This document shows positions 7,265 through 15,615 of a stretch of DNA of 64,000 nucleotides, piece after piece. The DNA comes from Lentzea cavernae (lineage in GTDB: Bacteria; Actinomycetota; Actinomycetes; Mycobacteriales; Pseudonocardiaceae), in contig NZ_BNAR01000001.1 in the NCBI RefSeq assembly GCF_014653695.1, positions 62,001 to 126,000 on the forward strand. Direction: 5' to 3'. The notes beneath the pieces are model-generated. The model made no database searches and was not told the DNA's origin. It saw only the letters and a program-made list of their open reading frames with translations. Both the position numbers and the translations under genes were made by a program. Position 1 is the stretch's first letter. Each line of letters starts with the position of its first letter.

Positions 7265-8038
7265 ATGAGCGAAGTCGTCTTCTCACGCGAGAACGTCTGG
7301 ATCCCGCGAGTGGTCCGCGCGGACGGCGAGCTCAGGCTCCGGCTCGGCGCGGGAGCCGACGCCAACCACGACCCGCGCACGTTCACGTTCCCGATCTCCG
7401 AGGCCCACTTCGCGGTGATCTCGGAGGACCTGACCCGGCACCTGCTGCTCTGGAGCGCGGTCCTGCCCCTGTGCGAGGCCGCCGGAACGCGGGGTCCCCT
7501 GGACGAACGCGCCGCGGTCGCGCTGCTGGACCCGGTCCTCCTCGGCACGCCCGAGGACGTCGAGTCGTTGTTCCGGACCGTCCCCTGGGACAGGCGCCAG
7601 CTCATCGCCCAGGGCGCGGACATCGGCCTGCTCGAGCGCGGCGAGATCTTCGCGGCCTTGCGTTCCGCGACCACGAAGTCCGACTGGCACCGCGTCCAGA
7701 GGCACGACGCGGACCGCGACCGCGCCCGGCGCGGCGTACAGCTGAGCCCCCTCGACGCGGCGTTGCTCGAATACACGGGCCGGTACGTGCACGGCGGGAA
7801 ACGCCCGGCCCGCGAACCCGGCGCCGTCGACCCCGCGCTGCTGCCCGAGGTCATGCGGGTGGTCGCCACCGCCGAGCAGGCCTGCGCCGGACTGGACCTC
7901 TCCCCCGGGTGGCGGCAGGTCGAAAAGACCGTCGAGGACGCGGTGCGCCGCGCCTACCCGGATCTGGTCGACGACGCCGTGCGCACCGTGAGCTTCCTGA
8001 TGTGCTCCGAAGCCGCCGCCCGAGCACGGACGGCCTGA
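7265..8038 (+). CDS. Conserved protein of unknown function (DUF6357-like)
   Basis: 257-residue soluble protein with no signal peptide or membrane helix. The N-terminus, with ENVWIPRVVRADGELRLRLGAGADANHDPRTFTFPI in continuous blocks, resembles from memory the actinobacterial DUF6357 family. That assignment needs a profile search. The rest is helical, with LLLWSAVLPLCEAAG and a Trp-Arg-rich segment SDWHRVQRHDADRDRARRG. No catalytic motif was recognised. It sits 26 bases behind the MarR gene with a ribosome site AAGAGG, which suggests joint expression. It converges on a TetR gene with only seven bases between the stop codons. Confidence 0.72.
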   Translation: MSEVVFSRENVWIPRVVRADGELRLRLGAGADANHDPRTFTFPISEAHFAVISEDLTRHLLLWSAVLPLCEAAGTRGPLDERAAVALLDPVLLGTPEDVESLFRTVPWDRRQLIAQGADIGLLERGEIFAALRSATTKSDWHRVQRHDADRDRARRGVQLSPLDAALLEYTGRYVHGGKRPAREPGAVDPALLPEVMRVVATAEQACAGLDLSPGWRQVEKTVEDAVRRAYPDLVDDAVRTVSFLMCSEAAARARTA

Positions 8039-8045
8039 CAGCGGC

Positions 8046-8645
8046 TCACCTGGGCGCCGACGCCCGGAAGACGACGGACAGGGCGTCGTCCAGGACGCCC
8101 TCCTCCTCGTCCCCGGTGGGCCGCGCGACGGGGACGATCCTGCTCAGGGCCATGCCTTCCACGACCGCCAGCAGGAAGCGGGCCCGGCGCGGGATGCCGG
8201 CCTCGGGGATTGCGCCCTGCTCGGCCAGCACGCGCAGCCAGCCGGCTATCGCGTCGAGCGTCCTGACCGTGTAGGCCCCCCAGGCGTTGCGCGCCTCGGC
8301 GGTGCTGCCGGAACCGAAGGTCGTGCTGAGGACCGTCAGCATCCTGTCCGCGGCGGCCCGGCTCATCGGCTGCGGCGGCGGCAGGAGCTGCACGAGGCAC
8401 TCGCGGAGCCTGGTCTCGGCGGGCACGGACGTGTCGCGGATCCGCATCTCGGACGGCGCGTCGTCGAGCGCGGTGGCGAAGATCGCCTCGTGCAGCGCCT
8501 GCTGGGTCGGGAAGTAGTGGCGCAGCGTGCTGGGGCCGATGCCCGCCCGCTCGGCGACCGCCCTGACCGCGAGCGTCGACTCGGGGTCCTCGGCCAGCAA
8601 GGCCCGCGCCGCGTCCACGATCTGCTGCCGCCGGGAACCGACCAT
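8046..8645 (-). CDS. TetR family transcriptional regulator
   Basis: 199-residue repressor. The HTH RQQIVDAARALLAED through TLAVRAVAERAGIGPSTLRHYFPTQQALHEA covers about residues 5-50. The start ATG at 8645 is preferred over the longer frame to 8699 because AGGAGAG lies six bases upstream and the protein then opens at the usual distance from the HTH. It is divergent from a CPBP protease gene across a 150-base spacer that holds two overlapping palindromes, its probable operators. Confidence 0.87.
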   Translation of the reverse strand: MVGSRRQQIVDAARALLAEDPESTLAVRAVAERAGIGPSTLRHYFPTQQALHEAIFATALDDAPSEMRIRDTSVPAETRLRECLVQLLPPPQPMSRAAADRMLTVLSTTFGSGSTAEARNAWGAYTVRTLDAIAGWLRVLAEQGAIPEAGIPRRARFLLAVVEGMALSRIVPVARPTGDEEEGVLDDALSVVFRASAPR

Positions 8646-8744
8646 CGCTCTCCTCGGCCTCCTTCCGAACCTGGTGCCGATGGCGAGGAAGTCGACCACG
8701 GGGCGCGCCCGATCCTACCTCGGCCGAAGTGCTCCGGTTGTCGT

Positions 8745-8772
8745 TAGTACATTGTGCTAGTACGTTGTGCTA
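8745..8772. promoter_or_regulatory. Two overlapping TetR-type operators
   Basis: Two 15-base near-palindromes of the form TAGTACR-T-TGTGCTA lie at 8745-8759 and 8758-8772, overlapping by two bases. Seen another way, they are two abutting 13-base direct repeats GTACATTGTGCTA and GTACGTTGTGCTA (8747-8759 and 8760-8772). They lie 26 bases upstream of the CPBP start at 8799 and 99 bases from the TetR start. A tandem TetR-type operator is the simplest reading. Confidence 0.68.
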
Positions 8773-8798
8773 ACGACCCCCGGAAGGAACTTCTGATC

Positions 8799-9620
8799 AT
8801 GTCCACATCGAACGGTGACCAGGTCGTACGGCCTGGCCCCGCTCCCAGCTCCGCGCGGCCGCGGCGGCTCGAGGTCTGGCAGTTCCTCGTGCTGGTCGTG
8901 GTCTACCTCGTCCTCGTGCAGGGCGTGAGCGCGCTGCTGACCTCCGGCCAGGACGTGTCCTACGGGGCGCCGACGTCGATCGACTACCTGGTCCGCATGA
9001 TCGTGGTCCCGGTCGGGCTCGCCATCGCGTTCACACTGGGCGTCGTCGGCTACCTCGGCACCTGGCAGGAGGTCTTCGCCGACCACCGGCCGGTGCGGCG
9101 CTGGCTCGTCGTCGTCCCGATCGCGCTCTTCGCCACGGTCGCCGTGATCACCAACTACCCGGGCCTCGCCTCCCACGGCCTCGCCTTCGCGCTCCTCCTG
9201 CTGGTCGCGACGCTCATGGTCGGCTTCGGCGAGGAGCTCTTGTTCCGCGGGATCGGCGTGATCACGTTCCGCGCCAACGGCCACAGCGAGTTCCGGGTCG
9301 GCCTGTGGACCACCCTCCTCTTCGGCGCGGCCCACGGCACCAACATCATCACCGCCGGCCCGAAAGCCCTCGTCCAGGTCGTGCTCACCAGCGCGACGGG
9401 TCTCGTGTTCTACCTCATCCTCCGCAGCACCGGCGCCCTGCTCGCGGCAATGGCCGCACACGGCCTCTGGGACTTCTCGGTGCTGAGCAGCCAGGTGCGC
9501 CCAGACGAACCGTGGCCACTCGTCAACCTCGCCGGCGTCGTCCTCGCCCTCCTGCTCCTCCTCGTACTGGTCCTACGCCGCCGCATCACGCCACAACAGG
9601 AAAAGGAATGCGATGTCTGA
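8799..9620 (+). CDS. CPBP family intramembrane glutamic endopeptidase
   Basis: Polytopic membrane protein of 273 residues with about seven hydrophobic segments, belonging to the CAAX-protease/bacteriocin-processing (CPBP, ABI) family. The motifs are GFGEELLFRG (the EExxxR motif), LLFGAAHGTN (the second motif with His) and AMAAHGLWDF (the final His). All conserved residues of an active enzyme are present. The start is ATG 8799 behind GGAAGGA. The TetR operators lie upstream. Its last codons overlap the start of the acylase pseudogene by eight bases. The substrate is unknown, and membrane-protein or prenylated-peptide processing is the family's usual role. Confidence 0.88.
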   Translation: MSTSNGDQVVRPGPAPSSARPRRLEVWQFLVLVVVYLVLVQGVSALLTSGQDVSYGAPTSIDYLVRMIVVPVGLAIAFTLGVVGYLGTWQEVFADHRPVRRWLVVVPIALFATVAVITNYPGLASHGLAFALLLLVATLMVGFGEELLFRGIGVITFRANGHSEFRVGLWTTLLFGAAHGTNIITAGPKALVQVVLTSATGLVFYLILRSTGALLAAMAAHGLWDFSVLSSQVRPDEPWPLVNLAGVVLALLLLLVLVLRRRITPQQEKECDV

Positions 9621-11697
9621 CACCAACCCGTTCCCCCGCAGGTCCGTGCTGCGCGCCGCAGCCGGGGCGGCCGGCGCGGCCGCGGCCACCGCGATCGCCG
9701 GTCCGAGCTCCGCCCTCGCCTCGCTGGCAGGCCAGCAATGGCACGTGAACGGCAAAAGGCACCTGACAATCACCTGGGACGAGTGGGCAATCCCCACCAT
9801 CACGGGCAAGGACGAGTTCGACGTCACCCACGGCGTCGGCTACGCCCAGGCCAGGACCAACGCCCGCGAGATCCTGGACATCTACGGCAGGGCCCGCGGA
9901 GCGGCCGCAGCCCGCTGGGGCTCCCCCTACCTGGCGGAGGACAGGTTCACCGTCCAACTAGGACTCAAAGCCAAAACCGACCAGTGACTCAGCGCCCAGA
10001 AGCCGAAAACCCTCGCCCGCATCAAGGCCTTCTGCGACGGCTTCAACGCCGCCTGCACCGAAAACCCCGCACTGGGCGGCGACCGGCGCGAGATCCTGCC
10101 AGTCACCCCAAGAGACGTCATCGGCCACGTGGTCCGCGTCTTCGCACGCTTCACCACCCTCGACGGCAAAGGGCTGGCGTTCCCGCCAGAACAGTTCACC
10201 GACACCGTGGGCTCCAACGGCTGGGCGGTCTCCGGCCACCGCTCCTCCACCGGACACGCGATGCTGGTCATCAACCCCCACCTGGTCTGGCGCGGCTACC
10301 AGCGGTTCTTCGAAATGCGCACCCGCCACCCGGGCCGCGACTTCCACGGCGCCGCACTGCTGGGCCTCCCGTGGCAGAACATGGGCTACAGCCCGTCAGT
10401 CGGCTGGGGGCACACGGTCAACCCCATCCCGAACATGTCGGTCTACGACCTCAACCTCACCGGCAACCGCTACCTCCACAACGGCCGCCAACGCGAACTA
10501 AAGGTCACCGAACACCGCATCAACGTGCGCGGCGAAGCCCCCGTCACAGTCCTGGAACGCCACAGCGTCCACGGCCCGGTAGTCACCGCGCCAGACGGCA
10601 CAGACGTGGCGATCCGCATCGCCGGCGTCCTGCACCACCCGGCCACCTCAGCCCTGGAGGGCTGGTGGCGCCTGTCCTTGGCCACCAGCGTGCAAGAACT
10701 CTTCAAAACCCACGACAAATCACCCCTCCCCCTCTTCAACATGATCGCCGCAGACGCACACGGCTCCATCGGCGCCCTCTACTGCGGCACTCCCCCGACC
10801 CTCAACCACGCCACCTACGACGACACCCAGCGCCGCCTCCCCGGCGACGACCCGAAGTGGTTGTGGAACGAGGTCCACCCGGCCTCGAAGATGCCCAGAG
10901 TCATCAACCCGGAGTCCGGCTGGGTCCAGAACTGCAACGAGACCCCGTGGTTCTACACCGACCCACCCCTCCCCGCCGCGAACTGGCCGGCGTCCATCGC
11001 CCCCGGCGTCACCCAGGTGGACGACTTCCGCCCGATCACCTCCCGAACCTGGCTCAAGTCCCAGAACAAAATCACCCCAGAAGCCCTGCTGGGCCTCAAA
11101 TTCACCAAACGCGCCCTGCTGGCAGACGTAGTCCTCGACGAACTCCTGGCAGCCGCCAAGACCCAGACAGACCTCCAGGACGCGGTCACCGTCCTGTCCT
11201 CCTGGGACCGCCACGCCAACCAGGACAGCAAGGGCTACGTGCTCTTCTACCTCTGGAGCATCCTCAACGTCACCGGCATCGGCGACAAAACCCTCTTCCG
11301 GCACGTCGCAGAACCAGGCGCCGTCCCCACGGGCCTGGCCAACCCCACCGCAGGCGTGGCAACCCTCCGCGCAGCCAAGGCGATCCTCCTGAACACCGGC
11401 ACCCCTCTGGACGCCTCCGTAGGCCAGGTCGCAACCCTCGGCGAGGGCCAGAACACCATCCCCGCCAACGGCGGCTCCGGCGTCGTCGGCATCCTGAAGT
11501 CGTTCGAGATCATGCCAACGGCCGACGGCTTCAAGAAGGTCCTCGGCGACACCTGGGTGTCACTGGTCCAGTTCCGCCCGAACGGCAAGACAACCGCAGA
11601 CAGCGTCCTCGTCTACGGCAACACCACCGAACCCACCGCTCCACCGTCGAAGTCGCAGTACCCGGTGTGGGCAGCCGACCGCCTGCGCACACCCTGA
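9613..11697 (+). pseudogene. Penicillin acylase family protein interrupted by one in-frame TGA
   Basis: One reading frame encodes a secreted Ntn-type acylase (penicillin, cephalosporin or acyl-homoserine-lactone acylase family), but it contains TGA at 9985-9987. The N-terminal piece (124 codons) has a Tat-like signal with RRSVLR and an Ala-rich core, then HVNGKRHLTITWDEWAIPTI. After the TGA the same frame stays open for 1,710 bases to 11697, with GSNGWAVSG (the region of the self-processing Ser in this superfamily), PHLVWRG and a normal C-terminal half. The stop falls in KTDQ-stop-LSAQ, where relatives usually carry Trp after an acidic or basic residue, so TGG to TGA is likely. Codon use is rich in A-ending triplets compared with neighbours. 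It could be a recent pseudogene, a sequencing error or readthrough. Confidence 0.8.
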
Positions 11698-11730
11698 CAA
11701 CAAACGCGACCAGCCACCGCAAGCCCACCC

Positions 11731-11800
11731 GCGCGGTGCCAACCGCCGCCCGCCAACGCAAAGCAACCTCGGACGCAGGCCCGGCGCGTGGTGCCAACCG
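11731..11800 (+). repeat. Imperfect direct repeat, period 55
   Basis: GCGCGGTGCCAACCG (11731-11745) recurs as GCGTGGTGCCAACCG (11786-11800). Related CAACGCAA-containing segments follow each copy. The repeat lies in the non-coding stretch behind the acylase gene. No coding function was recognised. Confidence 0.5.
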
Positions 11801-11900
11801 GACAGCCGACAACGCAAGCCGTCCATGCACCCAACCTGGCGTGGCGATGCGCAGCGAGCCGTCCGAGCTGAAAGCTCTGGGCGGCGGCGCACCCCGCTCA

Positions 11901-12030
11901 TGGCGATTGGGGCTTGACCTTGAGGGGCGGGGTGCTACCCCTCATCGGGCACGGCCGGGCGCTTTTCAGCCCGGCTTTTCCGGCCGTCTCAGCGCCCCGC
12001 CAGAGGCTCAAGGTCAAGCCCCAATCGCCA
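11901..12030. repeat. Large multi-stem palindromic element
   Basis: A perfect 24-base inverted repeat has arms at 11901-11924 (beginning TGGCGATTGGGG) and 12007-12030 (ending CCCCAATCGCCA), with an 82-base interior. The interior contains further perfect stems: TGAGGGG/CCCCTCA (11921-11927 with 11938-11944), GCCGGGC/GCCCGGC (11954-11960 with 11969-11975) and ACGGCC/GGCCGT (11951-11956 with 11982-11987). The first of these overlaps the long arm by four bases, so alternative folds compete. No ORF of substance fits. It could be a dispersed REP/MITE-like element or a structured RNA. A simple terminator would be smaller. The rest of 11698-12265 has no recognisable gene. Confidence 0.75.
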
Positions 12031-12265
12031 CCCCGCTCTTCGTCCCGACCTGCGCGCCCGTCCTCGCAAGGCGACCAACCCCCAGGAACGCGACCAACCC
12101 CGCTGGAACAGGAACGAACCAACGCAACCCGACCCCGCCGATTACGCAATCGTGAACCCACAATTGCCAACAACGCACTTGTAGTCACAACACCACCTGC
12201 CTAGCTTCAAAAGGGACCTCACAGCAATCGCCATTCCCCATCGGCGACAGAAATGCGAGCCCCCC

Positions 12266-13039
12266 TTGCCAGGCACAGCAAAGAACCTCTTCACCTACCC
12301 GATCAAAGGCCTGACCGCCCACCCCCTGGACCAGGTAATCCTCCACCCGAACCGAGGCTTCCCCCACGACAGAACCCTGGCCCTGGCCCGCCCGAACGGC
12401 CGCTACCAGCCCGGCACCCGAACTGCCCTGCCAAAACAGGAGTTCTACGCTCTGGTCTCAGACCCCCGCCTCTCCGGCATCATCACCCACTACAACCCGG
12501 ACACAGAGATCCTCACAGCCGAAGTAGCAGGCCACCAGGTCCTGAACACCGACCTCAGCACCACCGAAGGCACAGACGAAGCAACGCGATTCTTCACCCG
12601 CGTACTGGACCTACCACCAGACCAGAACCCAGTACTGGCAAGAGAACCCAACAGACGCTTCACCGACGCGAACGCGGCCGGCGACGGCCCGATGAACTGG
12701 GTCTCCCTGATCAACCTGGCCTCCCTCCGCGACCTGGAAGCACGAACCGGCACCACCATCGACCCACAACGGTTCCGCGCCAACATCTTCGTGGACGGTC
12801 TTCCAGCGTGGTCCGAAGTGGACCTGCTCAACCAGAAGTTCACCCTGGGCGGCATCCAAGTCAAGGCCGTCCACCAAACCAAACGCTGCGCCGCAACCGA
12901 GGTGAACCCAGCAACAGGCAGACGCGACCTACCAGTGGTGACCCTGCTGCAACGCACCTACGGACACCAGTTCATGGGGTTCTACGTAGAGGTCCTCACC
13001 ACCGGAACCCTGCACAAGGGCGGTGAGGTAGTTGTCTGA
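12266..13039 (+). CDS. MOSC domain protein with N-terminal beta-barrel
   Basis: 257-residue protein of the MOSC (molybdenum cofactor sulfurase C-terminal) family. The N-terminal beta-barrel opens with LFTYPIKGLTAHPL, and the C-terminal MOSC core has RFRANIFVDGLPAWSEVD and the conserved cysteine in TKRCAATEVNPATGRRD. MOSC proteins bind the molybdenum cofactor or carry out sulfur transfer and N-hydroxyl reduction with redox partners. The stop overlaps the start of the ferredoxin reductase gene by eight bases, which fits an electron-transfer pair. The start is probably TTG 12266, because the nearby ATG 12253 is out of frame. Codon use is A-rich, as in the acylase gene upstream. Confidence 0.85.
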   Translation: MPGTAKNLFTYPIKGLTAHPLDQVILHPNRGFPHDRTLALARPNGRYQPGTRTALPKQEFYALVSDPRLSGIITHYNPDTEILTAEVAGHQVLNTDLSTTEGTDEATRFFTRVLDLPPDQNPVLAREPNRRFTDANAAGDGPMNWVSLINLASLRDLEARTGTTIDPQRFRANIFVDGLPAWSEVDLLNQKFTLGGIQVKAVHQTKRCAATEVNPATGRRDLPVVTLLQRTYGHQFMGFYVEVLTTGTLHKGGEVVV

Positions 13040-13982
13040 CCTAACTCTAGAAGTCAGCGAGACAACCGACCTGACCCCAACAGTCCGCCGCTTCACCCTG
13101 CAACACCCCCACGGCCTCGCGCTGCCACCACACGAACCAGGCGCGCACATCGTGATCACCACCCCAGCCGGCCACAAGCGCAGCTACAGCCTCGTAGACC
13201 CTGGCGGCGACCAGCCGCGCCACTACGCCGTATGCGTCCGCCGCGACAACAACAGCCGAGGCGGCTCCACGAGCATGCACAACGACGTGGCCGTGGGAAC
13301 AACCCTCCGAACATCCCTGCCGGCCAACAGGTTCCCCCTACACCCGTCACCGAAGTACCTGTTCATCGCAGGCGGAATCGGCATCACGCCCATCCGGTCG
13401 ATGGTGCGCCAACTGCGCGCGGAGGCCAAGACCGACACCCGACTCCTCTACCTGACCCAGTCAGCCGAAGAGACCCCGTTCCGGGAGGAGTTCACCGGCC
13501 CACACGACACAGTGCACCACAGCGACGACCACGGCCTGCTGGACCTGTGGCCCTACCTGGCCGAACCAGACGACGACACGCGCGTCTACTGCTGCGGCCC
13601 GGCTCCACTCATGCAAGCCGTCCACACCCTGACAGCCCACTGGCGCGCCAGCCGGATCCACGTGGAGCAGTTCACGGCGGAACGCAAGATCTCCGCACCG
13701 TTCACGGCGGTCTGGGCTCCTGACGGCCTCCGGGTGGAGGTTCCAGCGCATCTCTCACTGCTCGAAGCCCTGCGCCGCAACGGTGTTCCGGTCGAGTCGT
13801 CCTGCGAGGCCGGGGTCTGCGGCACCTGCCGGCTGGCGGTCCTCGAAGGCGAGGCCGAGCACCACGACTCCGTGCTGACCGACGAGGAACGGCCATCCAC
13901 CATCGTGGCCTGCGTGTCGCGCGCCGCTTCCTCCGAGATCGTCGTCGGACCTCTCGTCCGTTCCCGAAAGGACCACCCGTGA
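13032..13982 (+). CDS. Phthalate-dioxygenase-reductase-type oxidoreductase (flavin, 2Fe-2S)
   Basis: 316-residue NAD(P)H-dependent electron-transfer protein. The flavin domain has KRSYSLVDPG, the nucleotide domain has LFIAGGIGITPIRSMV (about residues 111-126) and YCCGPAPLMQAV, and the C-terminal plant-type ferredoxin domain has ESSCEAGVCGTCRL with a distal Cys in IVACVSR. The order flavin-NAD-ferredoxin is that of the PDR/VanB reductases. The TTG start at 13032 overlaps the MOSC gene, so it probably delivers electrons to that protein. The A-rich codon pattern fades near 13.7 kb, towards the 3' end of this gene. The stop overlaps the GTG of the DedA gene. Confidence 0.88.
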   Translation: MSDLTLEVSETTDLTPTVRRFTLQHPHGLALPPHEPGAHIVITTPAGHKRSYSLVDPGGDQPRHYAVCVRRDNNSRGGSTSMHNDVAVGTTLRTSLPANRFPLHPSPKYLFIAGGIGITPIRSMVRQLRAEAKTDTRLLYLTQSAEETPFREEFTGPHDTVHHSDDHGLLDLWPYLAEPDDDTRVYCCGPAPLMQAVHTLTAHWRASRIHVEQFTAERKISAPFTAVWAPDGLRVEVPAHLSLLEALRRNGVPVESSCEAGVCGTCRLAVLEGEAEHHDSVLTDEERPSTIVACVSRAASSEIVVGPLVRSRKDHP

Positions 13983-14599
13983 TCGACTGGCTGCGGCTCG
14001 CCGAGTCGCTCATCTCCTCGCCCTGGCTCTACGCGGTGCTGATCGCGGTGTCCTTCCTGGACTCGTTCCTGCCGCTGATCCCGAGCGAGCCCGTCGTGAT
14101 CGTCGCGGGCGTGTACGCGGCGACCGGGCAGACCGACATCGTGCTCGTCATCGCCGCCACCACGCTCGGCGCGTTCCTCGGCGACATGGTCCCGTACGCG
14201 GCGGGGCGGTTGTTCGGCACTCGCTTGCTCAAGCGGCTTCCGCCCGGCAGCAAACGCCGTGCCGCGCACGACTGGTTCGCCCGCGAGCTCGACGCCCGCG
14301 GCGGCTTCATCCTCGTGACGACGCGGTTCATCCCGGTCGGGCGTTACCTGGCCACGTTGTCGACGGGGCTCGTCAACTTTCCCCTGCGCAAGTACGTGCT
14401 GTTCATCGCGTTCGCCACCGCCTCCTGGAGCGCCTACACCGCGCTCACCGGCTACCTCGGCGGCGTTCTGTTCCAGGAGAACACGTTGCTCGCGATCGCC
14501 GTCGGCGTCGGTCTCGCGTTCGTCGTGACGGGGTTCATCGAGGTCGTGCGCCGCATCCGCCACCGCGGGAGTGCCGTGCCGGACACCGTCACCGACTGA
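13979..14599 (+). CDS. DedA family membrane protein
   Basis: 206-residue polytopic protein of the DedA/VTT (SNARE-associated Golgi-like) superfamily, whose bacterial members act as lipid scramblases or affect proton-motive force. It has a re-entrant hydrophobic segment near residues 20-45 (FLPLIPSEPVVIVAGVYA) and the family signature GAFLGDMVPYAAGRLFGTRLL. A further motif is ILVTTRFIPVGRYLATLSTG, the FxRxxP-like region, and C-terminal helices follow. The GTG start at 13979 overlaps the upstream stop, so it is translationally coupled to the reductase gene. Its codon use is ordinary for this chromosome, unlike the upstream genes. It ends overlapping the convergent LysR gene by 11 bases. Confidence 0.87.
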   Translation: MIDWLRLAESLISSPWLYAVLIAVSFLDSFLPLIPSEPVVIVAGVYAATGQTDIVLVIAATTLGAFLGDMVPYAAGRLFGTRLLKRLPPGSKRRAAHDWFARELDARGGFILVTTRFIPVGRYLATLSTGLVNFPLRKYVLFIAFATASWSAYTALTGYLGGVLFQENTLLAIAVGVGLAFVVTGFIEVVRRIRHRGSAVPDTVTD

Positions 14600-15506
14600 G
14601 GCCTTCGGCGGCGGCGGCCATGATGTGACGGGTGCGCTCGCGCAGCAACTGGTGCGTGCGGTCGTGGTGGTTGCGCGGATGCCACGCCATGCCGACCGTC
14701 ACGGACGGCAGTTCCACCGGAACGGTGAACGTGCGGAGCCCGAGCGTGTCCAGCATCCGCCGCGCCAGCCTGGCCGGGGCGATGCAGACGACGTCGGTCT
14801 CGGAGGCGATGAACAGGGCGCTCGCGAACGTGGGCACCACGGCCGCCACGCGCCGGCTCAGGCCCAGTTCCGCCAGCTGCTCGTCGATCGGGCCCTCCGC
14901 CCGGCCACGCCGCGACACGACGATGTGGTCCGCGTCGGCGAACCGTTGCGGTGTGACCACCTTCGCCTTCGCGAGCGGGTGACCCGGCCGCACCACGCCG
15001 ATCAGCCCCTCGGTGACGAGCGCCTCCGTGTGGATCTCCGAGTCGCCGGGGCGGATGTTGCCGATCTCCAGGTCCACCAGCCCCTCCCGCAGCGCGGGGA
15101 CGTCCTCGAGGGTCTCCGGCCGCAGGCGCAGTGAGATGCCGGGGGCCTGCTCCCGCAGGTCGTCGATGAGCGACGGGATGAACGTCGTGGACAGCATGTC
15201 GGTGACCTGCAGGTCGAACACGCGCACCGCGGTCCGCGGATCGGCCGTCGTGGACGGCGCGAACAACGCCCGTGCCCTGGACGCGATCGCGTGCACCTCA
15301 CCGCGCAGCTCCAGGGCCCGCGGGGTGGGCACGAGGTCGCGCCCGGCCCGCACGAGCAGCGGGTCGTCGAAGACCCGGCGCAGCCGGGCCAGCGCGCGGC
15401 TCATGGCGGGAGCCGAGGTGTGCAGCTTCGCCGCCGCCTTGGTGACGCTGTTCTCGGCGAGCAACGCGTCCAGCGCCTCGATCAGGTTCAGATCGATGTA
15501 GTCCAT
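14589..15506 (-). CDS. LysR family transcriptional regulator
   Basis: 305-residue regulator. The N-terminal HTH is NLIEALDALLAENSVTKAAAKLHTSAPAMSRALARLR (about residues 6-43), and the substrate-binding domain follows from about residue 90. The start is ATG 15506 (MDYIDLNL). The longer frame to 15566 adds residues that do not look like LysR. It is divergent from the FAD-monooxygenase operon and is expected to be its activator, as is usual for LysR genes that face their target operon. No clear T-N11-A box could be singled out in the 109-base spacer. Confidence 0.88.
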   Translation of the reverse strand: MDYIDLNLIEALDALLAENSVTKAAAKLHTSAPAMSRALARLRRVFDDPLLVRAGRDLVPTPRALELRGEVHAIASRARALFAPSTTADPRTAVRVFDLQVTDMLSTTFIPSLIDDLREQAPGISLRLRPETLEDVPALREGLVDLEIGNIRPGDSEIHTEALVTEGLIGVVRPGHPLAKAKVVTPQRFADADHIVVSRRGRAEGPIDEQLAELGLSRRVAAVVPTFASALFIASETDVVCIAPARLARRMLDTLGLRTFTVPVELPSVTVGMAWHPRNHHDRTHQLLRERTRHIMAAAAEGLSR

Positions 15507-15615
15507 CCTCGGATTATCACATTCGAAAGACTCACGTACCAGAGTTGCACTGGCAGCAATCCACATCAGCTCCTAGTGTCGGTGACAAGAGAAGAAATCG
15601 TTGGAGGACAAGGAC

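Noticed and set aside
11731-12030. CRISPR-like or insertion-sequence reading of the repeats behind the acylase gene
   Set aside because: There are only two spaced direct repeats and one palindrome, with no spacer series, transposase frame or target duplication.
9738-12155. 805-codon plus-strand frame through the acylase and palindrome
   Set aside because: It runs in a second frame over the acylase sequence, is Arg/Pro-rich, and has no domain character.
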